A program made the position numbers and the translations under genes. The notes under the pieces were generated by a model. It saw nothing but the letters and a program-made list of their open reading frames with translations, made no database searches and was not told the DNA's origin. Shown one piece after another: positions 1 to 5,904 of a DNA stretch of 6,432 nt. Source of the stretch: Candidatus Zixiibacteriota bacterium (GTDB lineage: Bacteria; Zixibacteria; MSB-5A5; SM1-73); NCBI GenBank assembly GCA_022866585.1, contig JALHUP010000157.1, positions 1 through 6,432 of the forward strand, in the 5' to 3' direction. Position 1 is the first letter of the stretch. The number at the start of each line of letters is the position of its first letter.

Positions 1-159
1 AATGATTCCTTTCTTCCATTCCATACCCTCACAGATGGGTCTCCGTCAATCAAACAGAAGATGCGGAACTCAAGTTATTAAGTTAATCTAATGAAATGAG
101 GAATTTAATGCAAGAATTATTTTTGGGGCTGGATCTGGGGGATCTGACAGCTCACATGG

Positions 160-510
160 TTATCCCTTTTCCTCAAGAGCTTTCTCTATTTCTTCTTCGG
201 TTTTTAAAAGAGATTCAGCCTTTGATCTTATTTGTTTAAGGAGGCTCTTTATCCGAATCAGGGTATGTCCTGAGATTTGTTCAGGACGGTGGGCAAAGTC
301 GAATCCAGGTGATCCTTCGGATATATCAGTCTGGGCTATCCTTTGAGCCAGTTTTTTGATGTTATCTGCGACTTTCTGTTTTTCCTCCAAAAGCGGAATT
401 AGGGTTTCTTCAAACATCCCTTCCTTAATCTCCGTGAGTATTTGTTCAGACAGTCTTAAGATTCTCTCATACTCTCTCAAAACGGTCTCATATTCTTTGA
501 CCAAATCCAA
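160..510 (-). CDS. Small coiled-coil protein, FlgN/FliT chaperone-like, with an in-frame palindromic insert
   Basis: The product is 116 residues and almost wholly charged helix. Residues 1-62 form two heptad-rich helices, with a 'LLEEKQKVADNI' stretch at 40-51 like that of FlgN/FliT-type flagellar export chaperones. Residues 86-116 form a third helix. Between them, residues 64-85 are glycine/proline-rich and are encoded by a palindromic repeat (see 256-306). The start is TTG at 508-510, chosen because AGGAG (complement of 517-521) lies 6 nt upstream; no in-frame ATG would leave the first helix intact. The stop is TAA. No signal peptide or membrane segment is visible. The family call rests only on helical pattern and length, and no flagellar gene is in the window, so a generic coiled-coil protein is equally possible. 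A MITE-like element ends 3 nt upstream of its ribosome-binding site and separates it from the response regulator gene. Confidence 0.7.
   Translation of the reverse strand: MDLVKEYETVLREYERILRLSEQILTEIKEGMFEETLIPLLEEKQKVADNIKKLAQRIAQTDISEGSPGFDFAHRPEQISGHTLIRIKSLLKQIRSKAESLLKTEEEIEKALEEKG
256..306 (-). repeat. Palindromic repeat inserted in frame in the coiled-coil gene
   Basis: On the plus strand, 267-273 and 281-287 form a perfect 7-bp stem (GTCCTGA / TCAGGAC) with a 7-nt loop. The adjoining 281-303 matches 6167-6189 at 20 of 23 positions. The latter is the right half of an intergenic palindrome near the window's right end. Read on the minus strand, it encodes 'GFDFAHRPE' (residues 69-77) without breaking the frame, and the insertion falls between two predicted helices. 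This resembles the palindromic elements known inside Rickettsia genes, but the sequence family is different. Confidence 0.65.
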
Positions 511-523
511 GGTTTTCTCCTAT
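511..523 (-). promoter_or_regulatory. Ribosome-binding site fixing the TTG start
   Basis: The minus strand reads TAGGAGAAAACC followed by TTG. AGGAG at 517-521 with a 6-nt spacer is the strongest Shine-Dalgarno match upstream of any start in the window, and it supports the non-ATG start of the coiled-coil gene. Confidence 0.7.
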
Positions 524-582
524 GTTAGGGCAGGGTTCAACCCACAGGTGTCACTAAGATTTTTTTGTGTTTTAATAGCTTA

Positions 583-660
583 TCGGAATTTGGGACTAAG
601 TTACGTCGGGAAATTGTTCCGAAGGATAAATTCTTCGAATTATTTTCCCAAGCAATGGTT
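583..660 (+). pseudogene. Possible decayed gene fragment inside the MITE-like element
   Basis: A short plus-strand open stretch within an open frame at 565-771 encodes 'REIVPKDKFFELFSQ'. This recalls the N-terminal 'PK(E/D)xxFFxLF' motif of DUF47 (PhoU-like) proteins. The resemblance ends after about 15 residues and the frame then runs into palindromic repeat sequence. It may be a captured gene scrap or chance; confidence is low. Confidence 0.15.
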
Positions 661-711
661 GAATCACATAGAATCAACATAAGAATCACAAGAGAGTGGA
701 TAGAAATTACC

Positions 712-795
712 GAACTCACCCTAAATCCCTCTCTTAGAAAGAGAGGGACTCACCACCCCTTCTCTTTTTAAGAGAAGGGGTCAGGGGATGAGTTC
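712..795. repeat. Three-way-junction palindromic repeat (copy 1)
   Basis: Two adjacent perfect hairpins are present: 727-735 with 739-747 (CCCTCTCTT / AAGAGAGGG, 3-nt loop) and 756-766 with 770-780 (CCCCTTCTCTT / AAGAGAAGGGG, 3-nt loop). An outer 7-bp stem encloses them, 712-718 with 789-795 (GAACTCA / TGAGTTC). The architecture is the same as at 2261-2340, although the stem sequences differ. No T-tract follows on either strand, so a simple intrinsic terminator role is not supported. Confidence 0.75.
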
Positions 796-1054
796 AATAT
801 GGCCCATCTGGTGAAGTAATGGAGATTGGGTGTAAACTCACCCATAAAATCGTAACGTAACAAGGATTCTGCCATTCCCAAATCTTGGGGACACTAATGG
901 GTTCAACCCCTGCCCTAACCTGAAAAAAGTATTGTGAGCCAATCTGTTTGGGATTTTAAACAAAAATGGAAACCCTCAGGATGAATTCTTTTAGTATTTG
1001 GAGTTGACTATCAAATCTCAGTGATGATCTTCTCTGGGAAATAATAAGGGTAGT

Positions 1055-1528
1055 TCAATTAGATAAAATTTCACTTTTACCTTCAGGCGGTAAGTATTTT
1101 TTTAGTTCCTCCTCAAGGGTCTTGACTCGATTTTTTAACTCTCCTATCTCTTTTTTCAGCTTGTATTCATGTAAAGCCTTCTCCAAGGAACTCTTTAGCT
1201 CGTTTAGCTTAAAAGGCTTCATCACATAATCGTAGGCTCCACAGCGCAAAGCCTCGATGGAGCTTTCGAGGGTGGGATAACCGGTCATGATGATAGAGGG
1301 TGTGTTGGGATCTACCTCCTTTATCTTTTTTAAAGTTTCGATGCCATTTATCCCCGGCATTTTCAAATCTATCAATGCCACCTCTACCGGCTGAGATTTG
1401 ATCAGCTCCACTGCTTTCTCCCCACAATCGGCTAAAACTACCTCATAATCCTCTCTGGTCAGAAACTCAAAAAGTAGCTCTCTGATAAAAAGCTCATCGT
1501 CTACCACCAAAATCTTTTCTTGGGACAT
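1055..1528 (-). CDS. Stand-alone receiver-domain response regulator with coiled-coil tail
   Basis: A CheY-like receiver domain fills residues 3-115 of this 157-residue protein. Visible are the acidic pair D10-D11 ('LVVDDE'), the phospho-acceptor D54 ('LIDLKMPG'), T82 in 'IIMTGY' and K104 in 'VMKPF', so all catalytic positions are intact. Residues 112-146 form a charged coiled coil like the linker that follows receivers in NtrC-type regulators, but no AAA+ or DNA-binding output domain follows. It therefore probably acts by protein contact. The start at 1526-1528 (MSQEK) is chosen because AAAGGA lies 8 nt upstream; an in-frame ATG at 1546 would add six residues but has no such site. It follows the RsbW-type ATPase gene by 56 nt on the same strand, so the two are likely cotranscribed and may act in one signalling route. 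The cognate sensor kinase is not in the window. Confidence 0.9.
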   Translation of the reverse strand: MSQEKILVVDDELFIRELLFEFLTREDYEVVLADCGEKAVELIKSQPVEVALIDLKMPGINGIETLKKIKEVDPNTPSIIMTGYPTLESSIEALRCGAYDYVMKPFKLNELKSSLEKALHEYKLKKEIGELKNRVKTLEEELKKYLPPEGKSEILSN

Positions 1529-1584
1529 CTTTTTTTCCTTTAACATTCTGGGTCAAAGGTCACAACATTATGAAATCAAAAACT

Positions 1585-1998
1585 CTATGGGCATATCTTT
1601 TTAATCAGTTTTACCCTCATCCCTTGGGGAGAAATGCGTTGAAATTTCACCTCATCCACGCACGCCTTCATCAGGGGAATCCCTCGACCTGAGGTATGAA
1701 GCGACTTGGCTGAATTCTCCAATTTCAACGGTTGAGGAACAAATCCTTCTCCCTGATCTTCCACCTCGATTTCTACACAATTCTCATTCATTTTAAAAAT
1801 GAGGGCAATGGTTTTAGAGGGATCATTTCTGTTGCCGTGAATCAGGCTGTTGGTGACGGCCTCATTTGCCGCTAAGATTAGGCGATCTTTGATACTATCT
1901 GTTGCGGGCAAACTCTCTAATACCCTGGCAATCAAATCATATACCCTCTCCAGATATTTCATCTCACTGGGAATATGAAATTTAAAAATCTCGGACAT
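1585..1998 (-). CDS. RsbW/SpoIIAB-like ATP-binding protein (anti-sigma factor or Ser/Thr kinase type)
   Basis: This 137-residue protein is a single GHKL (HATPase_c_2) domain of the usual length for RsbW-like kinases. The N box 'ANEAVTNSLIHGN' (44-56) supplies E46 and N50. The G1 box is 'DQGEGF' (81-86), and the glycine-rich G2 segment is 'SGRGIPLMKACVDEV' (103-117). There is no histidine-phosphotransfer region, signal peptide or membrane segment, so it is cytoplasmic. Family members bind a sigma factor or phosphorylate a STAS-domain antagonist on serine. Neither partner gene is visible here, so the target is unknown; the adjacent receiver protein is one candidate. The ATG at 1996-1998 is preceded by AAGGA about 11 nt upstream, a slightly long spacing. 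The stop is TAG, 56 nt before the response regulator start. Confidence 0.85.
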   Translation of the reverse strand: MSEIFKFHIPSEMKYLERVYDLIARVLESLPATDSIKDRLILAANEAVTNSLIHGNRNDPSKTIALIFKMNENCVEIEVEDQGEGFVPQPLKLENSAKSLHTSGRGIPLMKACVDEVKFQRISPQGMRVKLIKKICP

Positions 1999-2260
1999 GA
2001 AACTTTTATTCCTTAAACAGCTTCACTTTGCCCAGACGGGCAAGCGTCTGTTTGAGTTATCGTCAAAACCGTTTTTTTACTTAAATGGGTAATTCACATT
2101 GGGCTAAAGAGATTAGAAAAATAAAAGTCGTCTCAAATCTTTGCTTCTATAATTCTCTAGAAAAAAACATCCTGTCCAGCGTTCTTTAAGCATTTAGAAT
2201 GATGCTTCATCCGCCAAATTGGTATTAATACAAACGCAAGAAATAAGTTTACATACCCCT
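1999..2260. other. Intergenic region upstream of the RsbW-like gene
   Basis: No reading frame is supported. A small palindrome at 2029-2042 (TGCCC / GGGCA, 4-nt loop) overlaps an alternative pairing CAGACG (2033-2038) with CGTCTG (2045-2050). A similar 'caggcgtctgcc' stretch occurs at 4287-4299. The promoter of the kinase/receiver pair must lie here or further upstream, but I see no strong -35/-10 pair. Confidence 0.4.
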
Positions 2261-2340
2261 CACCCTGCCCCTCTCCCCCAAGGGGAGAGGGGACTTCATA
2301 AATTCCCCCTCCCTTGATGGGAGGGGGCAGGGGGAGGGTG
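2261..2340. repeat. Three-way-junction palindromic repeat (copy 2)
   Basis: Hairpin one pairs 2268-2278 with 2282-2292 (CCCCTCTCCCC / GGGGAGAGGGG). Hairpin two pairs 2305-2313 with 2319-2327 (CCCCCTCCC / GGGAGGGGG). An outer stem joins 2261-2272 to 2329-2340 at 11 of 12 positions, though its inner part competes with hairpin one. It begins 33 nt beyond the lon-like stop codon on the minus strand, where it could block exonucleases or slow polymerase. No T-tract follows. Confidence 0.8.
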
Positions 2341-2373
2341 ATTATGTCAATTTATTTAATTCGTTTCCTATAG

Positions 2374-4224
2374 TCATTTTTCATTCTTCATACCTTGACG
2401 TTTCTTCGCCACCTTCTTTTTCACTCCCTTTTTTTGGATCTTTACCATCTTACTTATTTCTCTTCTCAAAATCTGCTGGATGCTTTTTTGACTTTCATCA
2501 TAATCCAAAAGTGCGATCTTAAAGACCTCTTCCACTCTTTCCACAAAGATAAATTTGGTTTCCTCTCTTATCCTTTCTGGAATGTCCAACAGATTATTTT
2601 CATTGCCTTTGGGTAAAATTATAAAGCGGATCCCCACCCGGTGAGCGGCGGAGACCTTTTCTCTGATCCCAGCTACCGGAATAACCCTGCCTCGCAAAGA
2701 AACCTCCCCGGTCATAGCCACATCATTCCTGATCGGTTTGTCGCTCATCACCGAGGCGATGACTAAGGAGATGGTGATTCCGGCGGACGGTCCGTCCTTG
2801 GGAATGGAGCCTGAGGGAAAATGCACGTGAATATCGTGACCGGTAAAATCATCATAGCCTATTCCCAGAATTTCGGCTTTGGATCTAACGAAGCTGTGGG
2901 CGGCTTGAATGGACTCCTTCATGATATCCCCCAATTGACCGGTGTAGATGACCTGACCGCTTCCCTTCATCTTCAAAGCTTCGATCAGCATCAGATCCCC
3001 GCCTGCTTCGGTCCAGGCAAGTCCAATCGCTACCCCTACCTCCGGTTTCTTGGGCACAATGTCTGGGATATAGATGGGGGTGCCCAAATACTCCTCCAGA
3101 TTCTCCTCCGTAATTTGGCAGGAGGTGAAAGGCTTGCCCGAAGTCTGGGTCTTGAGAGAGGCTTTTTCCCTGGCACATCGACGACAGATGTTCTCCATCT
3201 CCCTTTGCAGACTTTTTATCCCCGCTTCAACCGTATATTGCCGTATTATCTTTTTTAATGCCTCGTCAGTAAATTTTAGGTCTTGCTCGGTCAAGCCATG
3301 TTTTTTAAGCTGCACCGGCAGAATAAATTTTTTGGCAATCTCCAACTTCTCCTCTTCTATGAATCCGGAAAACTCGATCACCTCCATCAAATCCAGGATT
3401 GAACCGGGGACGTCATCCACTATGTTGGCGGTGGTCACAAAGATCACATCAGAGAGATCATAAGGGACTCCTAAGTAATTATCTAAAAAATTTGAATTTT
3501 TCTCAGGATCCAAAGCTTCTGCCAAAGCCGCAGATGGCTCTCCTTTCAAAAGGTCGGAAGACGTCTTATCTATCTGCTCTATCATCATCACCGGATTTCC
3601 GCAACCCACCTCCCTGATGCTTCTTAAAATCTTTCCGGGCAAAGCCTCGGTGTAAGCTAAGCGAGCCCCTTTAATCTCCGATTCGTCTCTGATTCCAGCG
3701 ACACTTATTCTAACAAACTTCCTTCCCAGAGCCTTGGCAATGGATTGCCCCAACGAGGTTTTGCCAGTCCCCGGGGGACCGGCAAAGCACAAGACAATCC
3801 CCTTCCAATCATTTTTCAATTTTCGGATGGAGAAAAGCTCTAAGATCTTCTCCTTCACCTTCTCTTGTCCAAAATGCTCCTGGGTTAAAATCGTCTCCAA
3901 TTTTTCAATATCAATCTCCCCATAGCTCTCTTTGATCCAAGGCAGGGATAACATCCACTCGATATGGGTTCTTATCATACCGTATTCTGCGGAAGCGGTG
4001 GAGATCAACCTCAGCCTTTCTGCCTCCAATAAGGCTTGCTTTTCCACATTAAGGGGGAGAGAAGCCTTGGTTATCTTTTCCTTAAGCTCCAACACTTCTT
4101 TTTCCTGGGGATCAAATTCCCCCAACTCTCTTTTTATCTGCTCCAGTTTTTTCCTGAGAAGATACTCCCTTTTCTTCTTTTCTGAATCCTTGTTACTTCG
4201 ATTTTGATTTACCTGATTCATCAC
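2374..4224 (-). CDS. Lon-like protease lacking the N domain, with degenerate AAA+ active site
   Basis: The 616-residue protein aligns with Lon from the 'EYLLRKKLEQIKRELGE' helix (20-36) onward, so the roughly 230-residue N-terminal substrate-binding domain of Lon is absent. An in-frame stop four codons upstream of the GTG start (4234-4236) shows that this is the true 5' end. ATG at 4219-4221 is the likelier start, 7 nt from AGAG. Walker A is normal (GPPGTGKT, 149-156), but the Walker B acidic pair DE of Lon reads E216-Q217 ('MMIEQIDK'). The arginine-finger position is L279 ('ILDLMEVI') and sensor 2 is K337 ('EAGIKSLQ'); sensor 1 N267 is kept. The peptidase dyad is intact: S480 ('PKDGPSAG') and K523, 43 residues apart as in E. 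coli Lon. Residues 593-616 form a lysine-rich tail. I infer a cytoplasmic peptidase with weak or no ATP hydrolysis, or a partner subunit of a full-length Lon. It is not a decayed gene, because the frame is open throughout. Confidence 0.9.
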   Translation of the reverse strand: MMNQVNQNRSNKDSEKKKREYLLRKKLEQIKRELGEFDPQEKEVLELKEKITKASLPLNVEKQALLEAERLRLISTASAEYGMIRTHIEWMLSLPWIKESYGEIDIEKLETILTQEHFGQEKVKEKILELFSIRKLKNDWKGIVLCFAGPPGTGKTSLGQSIAKALGRKFVRISVAGIRDESEIKGARLAYTEALPGKILRSIREVGCGNPVMMIEQIDKTSSDLLKGEPSAALAEALDPEKNSNFLDNYLGVPYDLSDVIFVTTANIVDDVPGSILDLMEVIEFSGFIEEEKLEIAKKFILPVQLKKHGLTEQDLKFTDEALKKIIRQYTVEAGIKSLQREMENICRRCAREKASLKTQTSGKPFTSCQITEENLEEYLGTPIYIPDIVPKKPEVGVAIGLAWTEAGGDLMLIEALKMKGSGQVIYTGQLGDIMKESIQAAHSFVRSKAEILGIGYDDFTGHDIHVHFPSGSIPKDGPSAGITISLVIASVMSDKPIRNDVAMTGEVSLRGRVIPVAGIREKVSAAHRVGIRFIILPKGNENNLLDIPERIREETKFIFVERVEEVFKIALLDYDESQKSIQQILRREISKMVKIQKKGVKKKVAKKRQGMKNEK

Positions 4225-4404
4225 GTTTCTCTGTTACGACTAAAATGAAAAAACGCCACCATGCACCATGGTTCAAAAATTATTATGACCCATACAGGCG
4301 TCTGCCTATTTAATATATCGTAAAAAAAGAAAAAAAGGAAGATAATTTAGAAACTTAAAGGGGATGAAAATTTTTGATAGAGTCAGGGGCTGTTGTTTGA
4401 GTCT
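4225..4404. other. Intergenic region upstream of the lon-like gene
   Basis: No gene and no remnant of the missing Lon N domain is visible. There is a tandem CATGGTG repeat on the minus strand (around 4255-4271) and a short AGGC/GCCT palindrome near 4288-4299. No CIRCE-like heat-shock operator or clear sigma70 promoter is seen; a TATATT on the minus strand near 4313-4318 has no matching -35. Confidence 0.4.
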
Positions 4405-4573
4405 GTTTATCGTTTATCGGTTTGGGTTTCGGCCACGTATCGGCTTCGGATGGTGATTTCGTCTTTAGTCTTTCCGCTATAGGCGGATCTGCCTTTGGCA
4501 GAAACACGATAAACGACAACGACTTCACGATAAACGATGCGTAACCGCAACCGAAACCCTTTTAACGAAACCC
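4405..4573. repeat. Dispersed palindromic repeat, copy A
   Basis: This is an imperfect palindrome. The left part has TCGTTTATCG (4410-4419) and GGGTTTCGG (4424-4432). The right part has their complements CGATAAACGA (4507-4516 and again 4528-4537) and CCGAAACCC (4551-4559). Its ends match copy B: the 14-mer ATCGGTTTGGGTTT occurs at 4416-4429 and 6133-6146, and 4534-4558 matches 6327-6351 at 23 of 25 positions. It has no coding capacity. It lies 42 nt beyond the lipoprotein stop. Confidence 0.7.
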
Positions 4574-4615
4574 ATTAGAAAAATACTTGGGTAACAGTCC
4601 CTCTATTCCCATTCT

Positions 4616-5782
4616 TCATTTGGGGGGAATGACCAACTCTACTTCACCCACAAACTCTCCCACAGTATCGAACACCCGAATAAGATAGACCCCGGGGGAG
4701 AGTCCGTAAATGGTGGTGGTGAGGTCGAAATAGCATCCGCAGTAGCACCAGCTGGTTGCAATATCGTACTCATAGAGATTAAATCCTTCAGGAGTCCGTT
4801 CTAACTTTGTCTTAATTATTGAACAACAATTATAGAACACATTCTTATGGGTCACCCAGGCGGTGTCGCCATGGGACCAGACAATAATTGAATCTTTGGG
4901 AGTATCTGTGGGAATGGTCTGAGCATTTATCTTACCTAACCCCTTTTTACATCCGCTTTGGGAGGATTCAGATCCAGTGTATTTAGCTGGAATGTCGACC
5001 ACTCCTGAACCCACTAAATTGGTATCTGTATCGAAGACTCGAATGAGGTAAGTACCTGGGGAAACACCAAAAATTATGGTGGTGATGTCGAAATAGCAAT
5101 CGCAGGTGCACAACTCACCCGCCTCATCATATTCATACAGATCGAATCCTTGAAGAGTAGGTGTTATCCTTACCTTGATCTTTGAGCAACAGTTATATAA
5201 AGCATTCTTATGGGTCACCCAGACTGTATCAGCCTGAGCCCAGGCCAAAACCGAATCTTCGAAGGCATCTGGATTAGCCTTCGCATCCTTCTTGTATAGT
5301 CCCCCTTTACATTGGCTTTGAGAGGATTCAAATCCAGTGTATTTAGACGGAATGTCGACCACTACTGAACCCACTAAATTGGTATCTGTATCGAAGACTC
5401 GGATGAGGTAAGTACCAGGGGAAACGTCGGAAATTGTGGTGGTAATGTCAAAATAGCACATGCATTTACAAGTATCACCAACATCATACTCCAAAAGATC
5501 AAACCCATTGGGGGTCGCTTTTACATTGACTTTGATTTTAGAGCAGCAATTGTAAGATGCATCCTGATGGATCACCCAAATCGTATCGCCGTGCGAGCTG
5601 AAAATAATCACCCCACCGCTATTTATGGTCCCTCCTGTATTTTCCCTGAAACTACCCTTACAGTCGCTTTGTGAGGATTCAAACTGAAAGCTGGGAGGGT
5701 TTATCACCGGGTTTTTGGTTTTACTGCAAACCAAAACAAAGAGGGAAAGAACTAAAATCGTAATCGCTTTATATTTCATCAT
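4616..5782 (-). CDS. Putative lipoprotein with three six-cysteine repeats
   Basis: The 388-residue product starts with a lysine-containing n-region and a hydrophobic stretch (6-18) ending 'FVLVC', so C19 could be lipidated. Valine at -1 is atypical for a lipobox, leaving plain secretion possible. The rest is three tandem repeats: 34-150, 151-270 and 271-388. Each follows ESSQSxCK, then YNCC, then CxCxCYFD, then SPGxYLIRVFDT. The cysteines are C41/79/80/105/107/109, C158/198/199/225/227/229 and C278/319/320/346/348/350. The predicted fold is beta-rich, and the 'PGxYLIRVFD' ending resembles an Ig-like or carboxypeptidase-regulatory edge strand. I do not recognise a named family; disulfides or a metal site through CxCxC are both plausible. 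ATG at 5780-5782 has AAGGAG 9 nt upstream and its own promoter (5829-5857). It is probably exported to the envelope or cell surface. Confidence 0.8.
   Translation of the reverse strand: MMKYKAITILVLSLFVLVCSKTKNPVINPPSFQFESSQSDCKGSFRENTGGTINSGGVIIFSSHGDTIWVIHQDASYNCCSKIKVNVKATPNGFDLLEYDVGDTCKCMCYFDITTTISDVSPGTYLIRVFDTDTNLVGSVVVDIPSKYTGFESSQSQCKGGLYKKDAKANPDAFEDSVLAWAQADTVWVTHKNALYNCCSKIKVRITPTLQGFDLYEYDEAGELCTCDCYFDITTIIFGVSPGTYLIRVFDTDTNLVGSGVVDIPAKYTGSESSQSGCKKGLGKINAQTIPTDTPKDSIIVWSHGDTAWVTHKNVFYNCCSIIKTKLERTPEGFNLYEYDIATSWCYCGCYFDLTTTIYGLSPGVYLIRVFDTVGEFVGEVELVIPPK
4961..5065. repeat. Intragenic direct repeat (partner at 5321-5425)
   Basis: These 105 bp match 5321-5425 at 98 of 105 positions with an offset of exactly 360 bp (120 codons). 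They cover the junction and C-terminal strands of repeats 1 and 2 of the lipoprotein. The flanking parts of the repeats are much less alike, which suggests recent duplication or gene conversion limited to this block. Confidence 0.85.
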
Positions 5783-5792
5783 CTACACCAAC

Positions 5793-5806
5793 TCCTTTCA
5801 AAAGGA
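5793..5806 (-). promoter_or_regulatory. Possible hairpin over the lipoprotein ribosome-binding site
   Basis: In the mRNA, UCCUU pairs with AAGGA across a 4-nt loop, and this AAGGA is the Shine-Dalgarno sequence of the lipoprotein gene. The stem is only 5 bp, so any effect on translation would be modest. Confidence 0.3.
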
Positions 5807-5828
5807 ATTTCCTCATGAAAGAGAATTC

Positions 5829-5857
5829 ATTTTACAATAATGCAAAAATAATGCCAA
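5829..5857 (-). promoter_or_regulatory. Sigma70-type promoter of the lipoprotein gene
   Basis: On the minus strand TTGGCA (5852-5857) and TAAAAT (5829-5834) are separated by exactly 17 nt; each hexamer matches the consensus at 5 of 6 positions. Transcription would start near 5822, giving a leader of about 40 nt. It is the best promoter match I found in the window. Confidence 0.65.
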
Positions 5858-5876
5858 GCGACGAGTATGAGCCAAA

Positions 5877-5904
5877 CCAGCACCTAACTTAAGTTAGGTG
5901 CTGG
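5877..5904. promoter_or_regulatory. Perfect 28-bp palindrome upstream of the lipoprotein promoter
   Basis: The half-site CCAGCACCTAACTT (5877-5890) is followed directly by its exact reverse complement (5891-5904), with no spacer. Its centre is about 68 bp upstream of the predicted transcription start. This fits an operator for a dimeric activator. No T-tract follows on either strand, so it is less likely to be an intrinsic terminator, although that or a repeat element remains possible. Confidence 0.55.

Larger units (their letters stand above)
524..919. mobile_element. MITE-like element with ~40-bp terminal inverted repeats
   Basis: The left end (524-562) and the reverse complement of the right end (880-919) align at 33 of 39 positions with one 1-nt gap. 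Both begin GTTAGGGCAGGG and end AAGATTT, and each contains the short palindrome GGGTTCAACCC (533-543 and 899-909). The element is 396 bp and has no transposase-size reading frame, so it is non-autonomous or a decayed insertion sequence. No convincing target-site duplication is visible (flanks ..CTCCTAT and CTGAAAA..). It carries a three-way-junction repeat at 712-795. It lies between the response regulator gene and the coiled-coil gene, immediately upstream of the latter's ribosome-binding site. Confidence 0.65.

Noticed and set aside
1..159. A further gene at the left edge
   Set aside because: No reading frame with a start signal is visible. There is only a short GGATCTG direct repeat near 131-146.
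356..719. Open frames overlapping the coiled-coil gene and the left part of the MITE-like element
   Set aside because: They overlap a better-supported gene with a strong ribosome-binding site or consist of repeat sequence. No domain or start signal supports them.
2821..3463. Plus-strand and alternate minus-frame open frames across the lon-like gene
   Set aside because: They lie opposite or out of frame with a strongly conserved Lon domain and encode no recognisable motif.
2374..4224. The lon-like gene as a pseudogene
   Set aside because: The frame is open over 616 codons, peptidase residues and most Lon motifs are conserved, and the substitutions are specific rather than random stops or frameshifts.
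4616..5782. Regular repeats as a possible CRISPR array
   Set aside because: The period is 360 bp, in frame, with conserved protein motifs. This is a coding tandem repeat, not short repeats with unique spacers.
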